From Fictibacillus nanhaiensis (GTDB taxonomy: Bacteria; Bacillota; Bacilli; Bacillales; Fictibacillaceae): a stretch of DNA of 64,000 nt. Both the position numbers and the translations under genes were made by a program. Numbering within the stretch: position 1 is the first letter of the stretch; each line of letters starts with the position of its first letter. The notes below the pieces were generated by a model. It worked only from the letters and a program-made list of their open reading frames with translations, did no database searches and was not told where the DNA came from. Positions 33,580 through 42,484 of this stretch are shown here, piece by piece. Location of the stretch: assembly GCF_019801215.1 (NCBI RefSeq), contig NZ_JAHVJO010000003.1, forward strand, positions 310,001 to 374,000. Direction: 5' to 3'.

Positions 33580-34929
33580 TTAACCCGTAATCATTTTAAA
33601 TACGCCAAGTGTGTTCAAGAAAACGATAAAAATAATGATTGGTACAAGGTAGCGAACGAGCATAAGCCATAGTGCAAACCCTTTTACCGTTACAGAAGAT
33701 CCTGCTCTAAACTCTTCCAGCAGTAGATCCTTCGGGTATCTGTACCCTACGAACAAAGCGATAAACAAAGCTCCTAGTGGAAGCAATATGTTACTAACTA
33801 AGAAGTCTAGTAAATCAAAAATGGTCTTATCAAATAACATAACATCAGAGAGGATACCCATGGACAGTGCGGATGGAATACCTGCGATAAAGATCAGCAA
33901 CCCAATGATCCACGACCATTTTGTACGGTTTGTTAACGTTCCTTTTGTTATCGATGCAACAATGATCTCAAGCATGGAAAAAGCTGAAGTTAATGTTGCG
34001 AATAAGAATAGTGCCAAGAAAATAATAAAGAAAAATTGTCCAAAAACGATTTGATCAAATACCGCAGGAAGAACAACGAACAATAATCCTGGTCCTTCTG
34101 TCGGTTCCAGTCCTAGTGAGAATACCCCTGGGAAAATAGCCAATCCAGCTAGCAAGGAAATGACTACGTTTAAAAGAACAATCGTTGTAGCTGATTTAGT
34201 TAGACTCTCTTTCTTACTCAAGTAAGAACTGTACGTTACCATTACCGATATACCTACACTTAGTGAGAAGAACGACTGACCAAGGGCGAACAGAATATCA
34301 TCTCCGCCAATCTCTGAAAAGTCAGGCAGCAAGAAGAATTTGACGCCTTCCATCGCATTGTCGAGCGTTAGAGAACGAACGATCAAAACGACGAACAAAA
34401 CAAATAGCGCTGGCATCATAATTTGGTTCGCTTTTTCGATTCCGTTCTTAATTCCGCGACTAACAACGAAAATCGTAATAATCATAAAAATGAACTGTGA
34501 AAGCAATACAGGCCATGGGCTTGAGATGGATTGACCAAAAAGGGCACCAAAGTCATTGTTGAAAAAGTCGCCTGAAAAGCTCTGTCCAAGATAAAGAACA
34601 ATCCATCCACCGATTACACTATAAAAGGATAATAAAATAAAGGCAGTTGCTACACCCATTCTTCCCAGCCATGGCCAGGCAGAACCTGGTGCGAGTGTAC
34701 GGTAAGCAGAAACGGCTTCCTTCTGTGCACCACGGCCGATCACAAACTCAGCCATCAATAACGGAAAACCTACTAAAAAAGTAAACAATAAAAAGATAAG
34801 GAAAAAGGCTCCACCACCGCTTGTCCCAACAACGTAAGGGAATTTCCAAATCGCTCCGAGTCCTATTGCCGATCCTGCAGCGGCTAGTATAAAGGCTAAT
34901 TTCGACGTCCACTGATCTTGCTGTTTCAT
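33580..34929 (-). CDS. Sodium-dependent transporter (NSS/SNF family)
   Basis: 449-aa membrane protein with 11-12 helices. TM1 carries the sodium/substrate site (FILAAAGSAIGLGAIWKFPY), followed by GGGAFFLIFLLFTFLVGFPLL. TM6-TM8 contain FFSLSVGISVMVTYSSY and the ATLTSAFSMLE segment. It is like B. subtilis YhdH/YocR, which import amino acids or related solutes with Na+. Substrate not assignable. GGGGAGG lies before ATG 34929. Confidence 0.9.
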   Translation of the reverse strand: MKQQDQWTSKLAFILAAAGSAIGLGAIWKFPYVVGTSGGGAFFLIFLLFTFLVGFPLLMAEFVIGRGAQKEAVSAYRTLAPGSAWPWLGRMGVATAFILLSFYSVIGGWIVLYLGQSFSGDFFNNDFGALFGQSISSPWPVLLSQFIFMIITIFVVSRGIKNGIEKANQIMMPALFVLFVVLIVRSLTLDNAMEGVKFFLLPDFSEIGGDDILFALGQSFFSLSVGISVMVTYSSYLSKKESLTKSATTIVLLNVVISLLAGLAIFPGVFSLGLEPTEGPGLLFVVLPAVFDQIVFGQFFFIIFLALFLFATLTSAFSMLEIIVASITKGTLTNRTKWSWIIGLLIFIAGIPSALSMGILSDVMLFDKTIFDLLDFLVSNILLPLGALFIALFVGYRYPKDLLLEEFRAGSSVTVKGFALWLMLVRYLVPIIIFIVFLNTLGVFKMITG

Positions 34930-34965
34930 TTTACATTTTCCTCCCCTGCTACAAATACAACTAGA

Positions 34966-35916
34966 TTACATTAAACGCTTGTTTAATAAACTAATTGTTT
35001 CTTTCGCTTCATTCATCATGTCATCAAGCAGCTCTTTTACTGTCGGAATATCATGTATCGCTCCTGCTATCTGACCGCTATTAATAAAACCGTTCTCCAA
35101 ATCCCCTTTTACAGCACCTAAAATATGATGGTCCTCTGTTGTATGTTGATGAAATTCTTCAGGTGTGACGCCGTTCTTTTCGAGTTGAATCAACTTCTGG
35201 GCATAAGGTGTATCGTAAATTCTTCTAATCTTTCCTGTTGATCGGCCGACAATTAATGTTTTGGTGTCATCTGCTTGTAGAAGAGATGTTTTATAAGCGT
35301 CGTGGAAAGGAGCTTCCTTCGTTGCGATAAAACGAGTACCCATTTGTACCCCTTCTGCGCCTAGAGCAAATGCAGCAGCCAATCCTTTGCCATCAGCAAT
35401 GCCTCCTGCAGCAATAACTGGAATAGAAACACTTTGGCAGACTTGCGGAAGCAAAACCATCGTTGTCGTTTCATACGGAGAATTCAATCCTGCCGCTTCA
35501 TACCCTTCTGCTACGAGCAAATCGGCTCCGGCAGCTTCTGCTTTCTTAGCGTGATAAACAGATGCGATGACCGTTATTACTTTAATTCCGTGTTCTTTTA
35601 ACTTCGCTATGTAGGGGGCCGGATTTCCTGCAGAAAGAGAGACGACTTCCACGTTATGCTTAATCACAAGCTTTAGAATTTCTTTTACGTTTGATGCAAC
35701 GGTTAAAGGTACATTAACAGCAAATGGCCTCTCTGTCATCCCTTTTGTTGCAATAATCAAGTTTTCAACTTCCTCAGGGTACATCGTACCGGCGCCAATT
35801 GTTCCTAAACCGCCTGCATTGGATATGGCTGCTGCGAGCTCTTTATTGCTCACATTGCCCATTCCCCCTTGAATAATCGGGTATGTAATGCCTAATTTTT
35901 CACAAACTGAATTCAT
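34966..35916 (-). CDS. Nitronate monooxygenase-like FMN enzyme (2-nitropropane dioxygenase/FabK family)
   Basis: 316-aa TIM-barrel flavoprotein. ITYPIIQGGMGNVSN at the start, NVPLTV, VIASVYHAKKAEAAGADLLVAEGYEAAG, VIAAGGIADGKGLAAAFALGAEGVQMGTRF are conserved FMN and phosphate-binding segments. It could be nitronate monooxygenase or an FabK-type enoyl reductase; AEGYEAAG differs from the usual AEG-EAGGH of FabK/NMO, so I leave the function general. ATG 35916 has GGGAGG 8 nt upstream. Divergent from the PaaY-like gene. Confidence 0.8.
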   Translation of the reverse strand: MNSVCEKLGITYPIIQGGMGNVSNKELAAAISNAGGLGTIGAGTMYPEEVENLIIATKGMTERPFAVNVPLTVASNVKEILKLVIKHNVEVVSLSAGNPAPYIAKLKEHGIKVITVIASVYHAKKAEAAGADLLVAEGYEAAGLNSPYETTTMVLLPQVCQSVSIPVIAAGGIADGKGLAAAFALGAEGVQMGTRFIATKEAPFHDAYKTSLLQADDTKTLIVGRSTGKIRRIYDTPYAQKLIQLEKNGVTPEEFHQHTTEDHHILGAVKGDLENGFINSGQIAGAIHDIPTVKELLDDMMNEAKETISLLNKRLM

Positions 35917-35982
35917 TTCTTCCACCTCCCGTTTGTTCCTTTGTTATACTGAACCTATTCATCTACAATAAGGGGGCTCATT

Positions 35983-36498
35983 ATGAAACACACATTTAAT
36001 GGTAAAACTCCACAAATACATGAAAGCGCTTTTATCGCACCAGGTGTACATGTTATCGGTGATGTACAGATCGGCGAAGGCTCAAGCATCTGGTTTAACA
36101 GTGTTCTTCGTGGTGACGAAGGGCCAATTACAATCGGTAAAAAAACGAACGTTCAGGACAACTGCACACTTCATCTTTACGAAGGATTCCCGCTCGTTTT
36201 AGAAGATGAAGTATCGATCGGTCATAACGTCATTCTTCATGGCTGTACCATTAAAAAGGGGGCACTCGTAGGCATGGGCTCAACTATCCTTGATGGAGTC
36301 GAGATTGGAGAGCAAGCTTTTATTGGTGCAAACACACTTATTCCTCCAGGCAAAAAAATCCCGCCGCGTGTTATGGTCATGGGGTCACCAGGAAAAGTGA
36401 TCCGCGAATTGAACGACGAAGATCTAAAGTTGATACAGCTTACGATCGATACGTATTATGACAAAGGCAAGCAATTTACAGCTGAATCAAAAAAGTAA
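35983..36498 (+). CDS. Gamma-carbonic anhydrase-like/PaaY-type left-handed beta-helix protein
   Basis: 171-aa hexapeptide-repeat protein forming a trimeric beta-helix. Metal-binding histidines are in CTLHLYEG and SIGHNVILHGCTI, and NVQDN and RGDEG are family markers. Related proteins include B. subtilis YtoA, CaiE and PaaY, a thioesterase that removes dead-end CoA adducts in phenylacetate breakdown. It sits beside the PaaX-type regulator at the edge of the paa island, which favours a PaaY role, although gamma-CA-like proteins are widespread. A clear terminator follows. Confidence 0.82.
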   Translation: MKHTFNGKTPQIHESAFIAPGVHVIGDVQIGEGSSIWFNSVLRGDEGPITIGKKTNVQDNCTLHLYEGFPLVLEDEVSIGHNVILHGCTIKKGALVGMGSTILDGVEIGEQAFIGANTLIPPGKKIPPRVMVMGSPGKVIRELNDEDLKLIQLTIDTYYDKGKQFTAESKK

Positions 36499-36545
36499 AA
36501 AAGCAGCACTTTCGTTTTTTTCAGGCGAAAGTGCTCTTCTTTTTA
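36495..36545. terminator. Bidirectional terminator between the PaaY-like and paaX genes
   Basis: AGCACTTTCG-N11-CGAAAGTGCT hairpin with T-rich tails on both strands. Confidence 0.85.
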
Positions 36546-37436
36546 AGAACGGTTTTCTTGAATAAGTGGATGTGTCAAAACATCATACTTAGAGTTTTTC
36601 TTAACAGAATTTCCGCTTGTATAGATACTTTCAAAAAAACGGCTTGCTGGCAATGCCAATGCACGATAATAATCACTGAATAAAGAGGCTGCATGATCTC
36701 CAAGCCATTGTGAAGGCAATAATTCTTGGGGAAGGCCCGGATCAATGAACAAAAACTTGCGATATTCGTGAACAAGCTTCGTCCGTTCTACAAAACATTC
36801 ACCATCCGTCATCTCGCCTTTTTCGATCTTGTTCTTATCGATCACATATTTTTGTGAATAGGTTACGATAAACTCATTGTATCTTTCATTAATATCGTTT
36901 AAATCCCAGCATTCAGACACAAGCTTTGTGTTTTCATTCGGTCCGTTGTAAACGGCCGTAAAGGAATGGACATAGTCTTCAATCGCATATTTATCAATCA
37001 TGGATTGAATCTGCTCAGCCGACTGATGCGGGGATATCCAAAAGCTGTTTGCTAACAGACCGAAACCGCTCCATACCAATTCTTTACGAAGTTCATCCCG
37101 AATGCTTCTCTTATCTTCAGGAATGGTATATGTAAACATCGTCCATTCCCCGTCCCACGGCTCCTGCTGCAACTTAAATATTCTTTTTGCAGCTTCTTCA
37201 ATCCGCTTTTTGCCGCGCTCCGTTAAATAATAATAACTTTTGTTGCCTTGCTTTCTTGCAGCGATCCAGCCTTGTTTATTCATTCTTGAAATAGCAGCTC
37301 TAACCGCTTGTTCATTATGACCAAACTCCTCTAATAAACGGATCAGGCTGCCGATCCATATCTCACTTCCATAATGACGGATATAATCGCCATAAAGAGT
37401 AAATATCATTGAACGTGTGTTTAAACTGTTTTGCAT
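36543..37436 (-). CDS. paaX: PaaX family transcriptional regulator of phenylacetate degradation
   Basis: 297-aa repressor. N-terminal wHTH: SMIFTLYGDYIRHYGSEIWIGSLI, FGHNEQAVRAAISRMNKQGWI. PaaX central and C-terminal domains follow (YYLTERGKKRIEE, PWDGEWTMFTYTIPEDKR, LRKELVWSGFG, LLANSFWISPH, YRKFLFIDPGLP). Known PaaX proteins are relieved by phenylacetyl-CoA. ATG 37436 follows GAGG by 8 nt. It sits at the 3' end of the paa gene cluster it probably controls. Confidence 0.92.
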   Translation of the reverse strand: MQNSLNTRSMIFTLYGDYIRHYGSEIWIGSLIRLLEEFGHNEQAVRAAISRMNKQGWIAARKQGNKSYYYLTERGKKRIEEAAKRIFKLQQEPWDGEWTMFTYTIPEDKRSIRDELRKELVWSGFGLLANSFWISPHQSAEQIQSMIDKYAIEDYVHSFTAVYNGPNENTKLVSECWDLNDINERYNEFIVTYSQKYVIDKNKIEKGEMTDGECFVERTKLVHEYRKFLFIDPGLPQELLPSQWLGDHAASLFSDYYRALALPASRFFESIYTSGNSVKKNSKYDVLTHPLIQENRS

Positions 37437-37450
37437 CTTCATAACCTCAT

Positions 37451-37475
37451 TTGTACCTGTAATTGTCTGTACAAT
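37451..37475. promoter_or_regulatory. Nested palindromes before paaX (possible auto-operator)
   Basis: ATTGT-CTGT-ACAAT (37462-37475) is perfect and overlaps TTGTAC-N12-GTACAA (37451-37474). The location just upstream of the paaX RBS suits autoregulation. It does not resemble the paaA/paaK palindrome. Confidence 0.4.
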
Positions 37476-37504
37476 CCTAACAGAACAATACAACCGGAAA
37501 CAAA

Positions 37505-38281
37505 TTACTCTCCTTTAAATACAGGTGCTCTTTTTTCTCCAAAAGCGACCAAAGCTTCTATTCGATCTTTTGTTGGAATCGTCACTTCATAGGCTTTTGC
37601 TTCAATCGCAAGACCTGTTTGAAGATCCACTTCACTTCCATGTTTAATAGCATATTTGGCTTGCTGTACAGCAACAGGACCATTTTTCATAATAAGAGAC
37701 GCATAGTTCTCACATACGGCCATCAATTCTTCCCTGGATGTTACCTGGTTTAAGATTCCGTAAGAAAATGCTTCTTCTGCCATCATTTTTTTCGCTGTTA
37801 AAATGAGTTCCATCGCTTTTGCTTGACCGATCAGTCTAGGCAGACGCTGTGTTCCGCCAGCACCAGGGATAATCGCCCAGCTAAGCTCGGTTAATCCCAT
37901 TGAAGCTTCTCTAACCGAAACTCGCAGATCACAAGCAAGAGCAAGTTCAAATCCGCCACCGAACGCATGGCCGTTGATCGCACAGATCGTCGGTTGCGGT
38001 AAAGCTTCTACTGCAGAAAACACGTCACGAATCTTACGTACGTTTCGTTTCACTTCTGCTTCCGTTAAGGTGCGACGCTCTTTTAAATCAGCACCTGCAC
38101 TGAATGCTTTCTCCCCGGCACCTGTAAAAATCACAACACGCACATCGCTGTTATGATGAATGTCCTCAACCACTTCTTCCAGCTCTTTAAGCGTCGTAAA
38201 GTTAAAACAATTCAGCACTTCTGGCCGGTTCAGTGTTACATAGGCAACATGATTTTTCACTTCATATAAAATTGCGCACAT
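37505..38281 (-). CDS. Enoyl-CoA hydratase/isomerase (crotonase), phenylacetate pathway
   Basis: 258-aa crotonase. Oxyanion-hole segments are AFSAGADLKE and INGHAFGGGFELALACDLRV; the catalytic Glu region is MGLTELSWAIIPGAGGTQRLPR. Highly typical of a 2-enoyl-CoA hydratase (both Glu segments intact), and therefore a candidate for PaaF, which hydrates 2,3-dehydroadipyl-CoA. It directly follows the thiolase and 3-hydroxyacyl-CoA dehydrogenase genes, completing beta-oxidation of the ring-opened chain. AGGAGG before ATG 38281. Confidence 0.85.
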   Translation of the reverse strand: MCAILYEVKNHVAYVTLNRPEVLNCFNFTTLKELEEVVEDIHHNSDVRVVIFTGAGEKAFSAGADLKERRTLTEAEVKRNVRKIRDVFSAVEALPQPTICAINGHAFGGGFELALACDLRVSVREASMGLTELSWAIIPGAGGTQRLPRLIGQAKAMELILTAKKMMAEEAFSYGILNQVTSREELMAVCENYASLIMKNGPVAVQQAKYAIKHGSEVDLQTGLAIEAKAYEVTIPTKDRIEALVAFGEKRAPVFKGE

Positions 38282-38294
38282 TTTGCTTTACCTC

Positions 38295-39503
38295 CTATTT
38301 GTCATGGATTGCTTCAATTACAGATGCAATACCCTGTCCTACTCCGATACACATCGTAGCAAGACCGTATTGCGCTCCTTGCTTCTTCATTTCATGAATA
38401 AGCGTTGTTAATATGCGCGCGCCACTCGCGCCAAGCGGATGGCCAAAAGCAATCGCTCCACCGTTCACATTTACTTTTTCAGGATCTAATCCTAATTCCC
38501 TGATGCATGCCAGCGATTGAGAGGCAAAGGCTTCATTCAATTCAACAAGCTCCAGATCAGCAACTGACAGACCTGCACGTTTCAATGCCTTGCGAGAAGC
38601 TTCTATCGGACCGACACCCATGATAGCAGGCTCAAGTCCGGCAACCCCAGAAGATATATATCTTGCTAATGGCTTTAATCCTAATTCATCCGCCTTTTCA
38701 CGGCTCATTAACAATAGAGCAGATGCTCCATCGTTCACACCAGACGCATTACCCGCTGTAACGGATCCGTCTTTAAACAATGGTTTAAGTGTACCCAGTT
38801 TCTCTCGTGATGTTTCAGGACGAGGATGTTCATCTTCTGTGATCCATGTTTCATTGCCTTTGCGATCTACTAATCGTACAGGAACGATCTCTTCTTTAAA
38901 TCGGTTTTGTTCCATCGCTGCTTTAGCCTTTTGCTGACTTTTATATGCGAATATATCTTGTTCATCTCTTGTAATTTCATATTTCTTTGCTACGTTTTCA
39001 GCGGTTTCAGGCATAGAATCTGTTCCAAAGTTTTCATGCATGAGCGGATTTACAAAGCGCCATCCGATTGTCGTGTCAAACATCTTCATATCACCGCGCG
39101 GATAATCCACTTCCGGTTTCCCCATAACAAGAGGCGCACGTGTCATACTTTCTGTTCCACCAGCGATGAACACATCTCCTTCACCTGCCATGATGGCGCG
39201 TGCTGCGTAAATAACAGCGTCCATTCCTGACCCACAAAGGCGATTGATCGTCGTGCCTCCCACTTCAACAGGCAATCCAGCTAAAAGAGCTGACATTCTT
39301 GCCACATTACGATTGTCTTCACCAGCACCGTTTGCGTTACCAAAGATGACTTCTTCTATTTCATTTGCAGGCAGTGAGCTGTTTCGTTCTAAAAGGGCAG
39401 AAATAACGACAGCTCCCAAGTCATCTGGTCTAACAGATTTTAACGCTCCTTTATAGCGGCCGATCGGCGTTCGGACAGCGTCAACAATAACAACCTCTTT
39501 CAC
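38295..39503 (-). CDS. paaJ: 3-oxoadipyl-CoA/acetyl-CoA thiolase (PaaJ/PcaF type)
   Basis: 402-aa thiolase. Catalytic Cys90 in [10 protein letters not shown], His355 in [14 protein letters not shown], Cys385 in MCIGVGQG. The phrase [12 protein letters not shown] is characteristic of the PcaF/PaaJ 3-oxoadipyl-CoA group. Starts with GTG 39503, whose first base is the last base of the preceding TAG stop. It would cleave 3-oxoadipyl-CoA to succinyl-CoA and acetyl-CoA. Confidence 0.9.
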   Translation of the reverse strand: MKEVVIVDAVRTPIGRYKGALKSVRPDDLGAVVISALLERNSSLPANEIEEVIFGNANGAGEDNRNVARMSALLAGLPVEVGGTTINRLCGSGMDAVIYAARAIMAGEGDVFIAGGTESMTRAPLVMGKPEVDYPRGDMKMFDTTIGWRFVNPLMHENFGTDSMPETAENVAKKYEITRDEQDIFAYKSQQKAKAAMEQNRFKEEIVPVRLVDRKGNETWITEDEHPRPETSREKLGTLKPLFKDGSVTAGNASGVNDGASALLLMSREKADELGLKPLARYISSGVAGLEPAIMGVGPIEASRKALKRAGLSVADLELVELNEAFASQSLACIRELGLDPEKVNVNGGAIAFGHPLGASGARILTTLIHEMKKQGAQYGLATMCIGVGQGIASVIEAIHDK

Positions 39504-40375
39504 TACTTTTTCACCCCGCTGTTGTCCAGGGTGTAATCATATACACCTTTACCTGATTTGCGGCCCAGTCTTCCTGCTTTCACATACTTTACAAGAAGAG
39601 GAGCAGGACGATATTTTTCACCAAGTGTTTTATGAAGGTAGTTTAAGTTGTTTAAACGTGTATCTAGTCCGACTAGATCTCCAAGTTCGAACGGACCCAT
39701 AGGAAAATTCAATCCAAGCTTGATCGCTTTATCAATGTCTTCAGGAGTTCCAACCCCTTCTTGGAGCATATAAAACGCTTCGTTTCCGATCATCGCAGAA
39801 ATTCGGCTCGTAACGAATCCGGGAAACTCGTTTACCGTTACTGTTTCTTTTCCCATTTTTACCGCTGCCTCTTTTGCTAAATCAACGGTCTCATCGTTCG
39901 TTTCATGACCACGAACAATCTCAACAAGAGGCATTCTGTGAACAGGATTAAAGAAATGCATAGCGATTACATTTTCAGGGCGCTTCGTAAATGAACCGAT
40001 TTCTGTTGGACTCATCGTAGACGTATTGGTAGCAAGAACACAATGCTTTGGCGCTGAACGGTCTAATTCTTCAAAAACAGCACGCTTAATGTCTATATTT
40101 TCTGGAACTGCCTCGATCACAATATCTGCACCGCTTACAGCCGCTCGGAGATTCACTGTGTATGACAGCTTCTCTTGTGCAGCATGTGCATCTCCATGTG
40201 ACAGCTTCCCTCGAGATACCGCTTTTGAAAAAATAGAATTAATTTCTCTTTTGGCATTTTCAAGCTGTTCTTCCTTCACATCGACGAGCTGAACGTCAAA
40301 TCCACCAACAGCACAAACGTAGGCGATGCCTCTCCCCATTACACCAGATCCGATGACTACTGCATTTTGCAACAT
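39503..40375 (-). CDS. paaH: 3-hydroxyacyl-CoA dehydrogenase (PaaH/PaaC-type, HBD family)
   Basis: 290-aa NAD enzyme. Rossmann loop VIGSGVMGRGIAYVCAVGGFDVQLVD, catalytic His in MHFFNPVHRMPLVEIVRG, and the C-terminal dimer domain with GFVTSRI, KLGLNFPMGPFELGDLVGLD. ATG 40375 has AGGAG 7 nt before it; upstream codons in frame are ignored. It oxidises 3-hydroxyadipyl-CoA before the thiolase. Coupled to the thiolase by TAGTG. Confidence 0.9.
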   Translation of the reverse strand: MLQNAVVIGSGVMGRGIAYVCAVGGFDVQLVDVKEEQLENAKREINSIFSKAVSRGKLSHGDAHAAQEKLSYTVNLRAAVSGADIVIEAVPENIDIKRAVFEELDRSAPKHCVLATNTSTMSPTEIGSFTKRPENVIAMHFFNPVHRMPLVEIVRGHETNDETVDLAKEAAVKMGKETVTVNEFPGFVTSRISAMIGNEAFYMLQEGVGTPEDIDKAIKLGLNFPMGPFELGDLVGLDTRLNNLNYLHKTLGEKYRPAPLLVKYVKAGRLGRKSGKGVYDYTLDNSGVKK

Positions 40376-40424
40376 GGTCTCTCCTGCCTTTCTTTTAAAC
40401 AAGTGTTTAACATTTTTGATTATA

Positions 40425-40582
40425 CTTTGTTGCTTTGATAGAGTTAATTTCCGCTCTTTGGGCTCGCTTTCCGCAGGGTGTGCGGTGAGCCCATTCGCCG
40501 CTTTGCGTCATTGAACGGTCTCACCTGTCCCACTTACCCTGCAGGAGTCTCTCCCTTCCGCTCCAATTAACTATTCAAAGTA
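40425..40582. repeat. Dispersed hairpin-type intergenic repeat (medium form)
   Basis: Outer arms around ACTTTG...GTTAATT at 40424-40450 pair with AATTAACTATTCAAAGT (40564-40580). Inside lie GGCTCGCTTTCCGCAGGG and, on the other strand, GAGACTCCTGCAGGG and GGACAGGTGAGACC. This is the GGAGCGGAA/GCTCGCTTTCCGC family that is abundant between genes in many Bacillaceae. Confidence 0.7.
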
Positions 40583-40680
40583 GATTTTTAAAGAATCTCT
40601 TCCTAGCAACATATTTTTAGAAAACAGCCTTGTATAAAAAGCGAGCACAACGGCCCGCTTTTGTTTTTTTTATGTCTTTT

Positions 40681-40945
40681 TAAAGGCTTTTAGGAGCTTG
40701 TTGCTTCATTGACAAGTTGATTGGAGCGCAAGGTGCGTGCCTACTACTTGACAAACTTCTCGTAAGGCATGCGACGAGGAAGCTCAGTTCGGTAGCAAGT
40801 CCTTGTAGACGCAGGAGCAAGGAAGATGCTTTCTCGAAAGTGGATTTCCCAAGGAGGCTCACCGCCCACCCCGCGGAGAGCGAGCATCCTGGAGCGGAAA
40901 TCAACTTCTCCCACAAGCAACAAAGCTTATACAAACAGCCTTTTA
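40681..40945. repeat. Dispersed hairpin-type intergenic repeat (long form, MITE-like)
   Basis: About 265 bp with imperfect terminal inverted repeats of about 50 bp: AAAGGCTTTTAGGAGCTTG at the left against the complement of the right end (40895-40944), both containing GTTGCTT and AAGTTGATT. The core GAGGCTCACCGCCCACCCCG and GGAGCGGAAATCAAC matches the 40425 element. No ORF. It abuts the aldehyde dehydrogenase stop. Confidence 0.7.
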
Positions 40946-40947
40946 AC

Positions 40948-42456
40948 TTACAGATTAAAAGGATTCAACGGACGACTTCCTGTATAGGAAACAACACTCT
41001 TTGTTTCACTATACAGATCAAGTGTTTCAATACAAAGCTCTCGGCCGAATCCTGATTGCTTGTAGCCTCCGAATGGCGTTCCAGGAAATGCTGAGAACGG
41101 AGAATTGATCATGATCGTTCCCGCTTGAATCATACCAGCAACACGCGTGGCTTTTCCATGGTCCTTCGTCCAGATTGCCGCCGCAAGACCAAAATCTGTA
41201 TTGTTCGCTAAACGAATCGCTTCTTTTTCATCCTTAAACGTTGATACAACGACAACCGGACCGAAGATTTCTTCTTTTACGACTTTCATATCTTCCTTAA
41301 CATCCGTAATAATTGTCGGCAAGTACCAGTGACCGTTTTCAAAGTCGTCTACCTTCGCACGTCCGCCGCCAAGAGCGATTGTAGCTCCTTCCTCCTCAGC
41401 AGACTTAACATAGCCATCGATTACTTCCAACTGACGCTCAGAAATGATCGCACCAACATGCGTACCTTGATCAAGTGGATTGCCAAGAACCAGTTTTTTT
41501 GCTTTTTCAACAAACTTTTCCATGAATGCTTCATAGACGCTTTCTTGAATGTATAAACGAGAGCGTGCTTCACAAGATTGACCGGTGTTATAAAAGATTC
41601 CGAAAAGAGAACCATCAACCGCTGCATCAATATCTGTATCTTCAAACACTAAGTTCGGGGATTTCCCGCCCAGTTCAAGAGTCACTCGCTTAAGTGTTTG
41701 GGACGCTTTTGCCATGATGTCTTTACCCGTTCCTGTTTCTCCAGTGAACGCGACTTTATCAACACCTTCATGCTCAGCCATATATGCACCAACAGTAGAT
41801 CCATCTCCAGTGATGATGTTCACAACACCTTCAGGAACGCCAGCTTCGTGGCAGATTTCTGTCATTACGATTGCTGTAAGCGGTGTTAAACTGGCTGGTT
41901 TTAAGATTACGGAACAACCTGTGGCAATAGCCGGTGCGATCTTCCACGCAGCCATCATCATCGGGTAGTTCCAAGGTATAATCTGTGCACATACACCAAG
42001 AGGCTCTTTTAACGTGTAGTTCATGAACGGCCCTGGCATTGGATTCACGGCACCACGGTGGCTAACAATCGCTCCTGCGTAGAACTCAAAATCCTCAATC
42101 GCCTGCATCACTTGTCCTTGGGCAGCACTTAAAGATTTACCGCTGTTTAAGATCTCAAGCTCTACAAGCTCATTGAAACGAGAACGCATGATGCTTGCGA
42201 TTTTGTTCATCGTGCGCGAACGCTTGTTTACAGGAGAGCGCTTCCATTTGCCTGTTTCAAAAGCAAGTCTCGCCGCTTCAACGGCACGGTCAACATCCGC
42301 TTTTGTAGCCTTCGCCACTTTCGCTAAAGGCTCTCCAGTAGCTGGGTTGTATGTAACAAAATACTCCCCTTCAGATCCCCCAACGCTTTGTCCACCGATT
42401 ACCATATCGTATAATTCACGTTTAACTTCTTTGACGATTGTCTTTTCTGTACTCAT
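40948..42456 (-). CDS. Aldehyde dehydrogenase of the phenylacetate cluster
   Basis: 502-aa NAD(P)+ ALDH. IIPWNYPMMMAAWKIAPAIATG, Glu in VTLELGGKSPN, catalytic Cys in NTGQSCEARSRL, and C-terminal PFGGYKQSGFGRE. It lacks the C-terminal MaoC domain of the PaaZ fusion. Two roles are possible: phenylacetaldehyde to phenylacetate (PadA/FeaB-like), or oxidation of 3-oxo-5,6-dehydrosuberyl-CoA semialdehyde (PacL-like), with a separate hydratase replacing the missing half of PaaZ. Genomic position inside the paa operon supports either. Confidence 0.85.
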   Translation of the reverse strand: MSTEKTIVKEVKRELYDMVIGGQSVGGSEGEYFVTYNPATGEPLAKVAKATKADVDRAVEAARLAFETGKWKRSPVNKRSRTMNKIASIMRSRFNELVELEILNSGKSLSAAQGQVMQAIEDFEFYAGAIVSHRGAVNPMPGPFMNYTLKEPLGVCAQIIPWNYPMMMAAWKIAPAIATGCSVILKPASLTPLTAIVMTEICHEAGVPEGVVNIITGDGSTVGAYMAEHEGVDKVAFTGETGTGKDIMAKASQTLKRVTLELGGKSPNLVFEDTDIDAAVDGSLFGIFYNTGQSCEARSRLYIQESVYEAFMEKFVEKAKKLVLGNPLDQGTHVGAIISERQLEVIDGYVKSAEEEGATIALGGGRAKVDDFENGHWYLPTIITDVKEDMKVVKEEIFGPVVVVSTFKDEKEAIRLANNTDFGLAAAIWTKDHGKATRVAGMIQAGTIMINSPFSAFPGTPFGGYKQSGFGRELCIETLDLYSETKSVVSYTGSRPLNPFNL

Positions 42457-42484
42457 TTCTCTCCACTCCCTTGATCTATGATGT

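Noticed and set aside
36021-36034. cre-like TGAAAGCGCTTTTA inside the PaaY-like gene
   Set aside because: One mismatch, and it lies within codons of a conserved repeat; roadblock repression is possible but not supported.
40717-41055. Open frames within the long repeat at 40681 on both strands
   Set aside because: They are composed of the inverted repeat and the antisense end of the ALDH gene.
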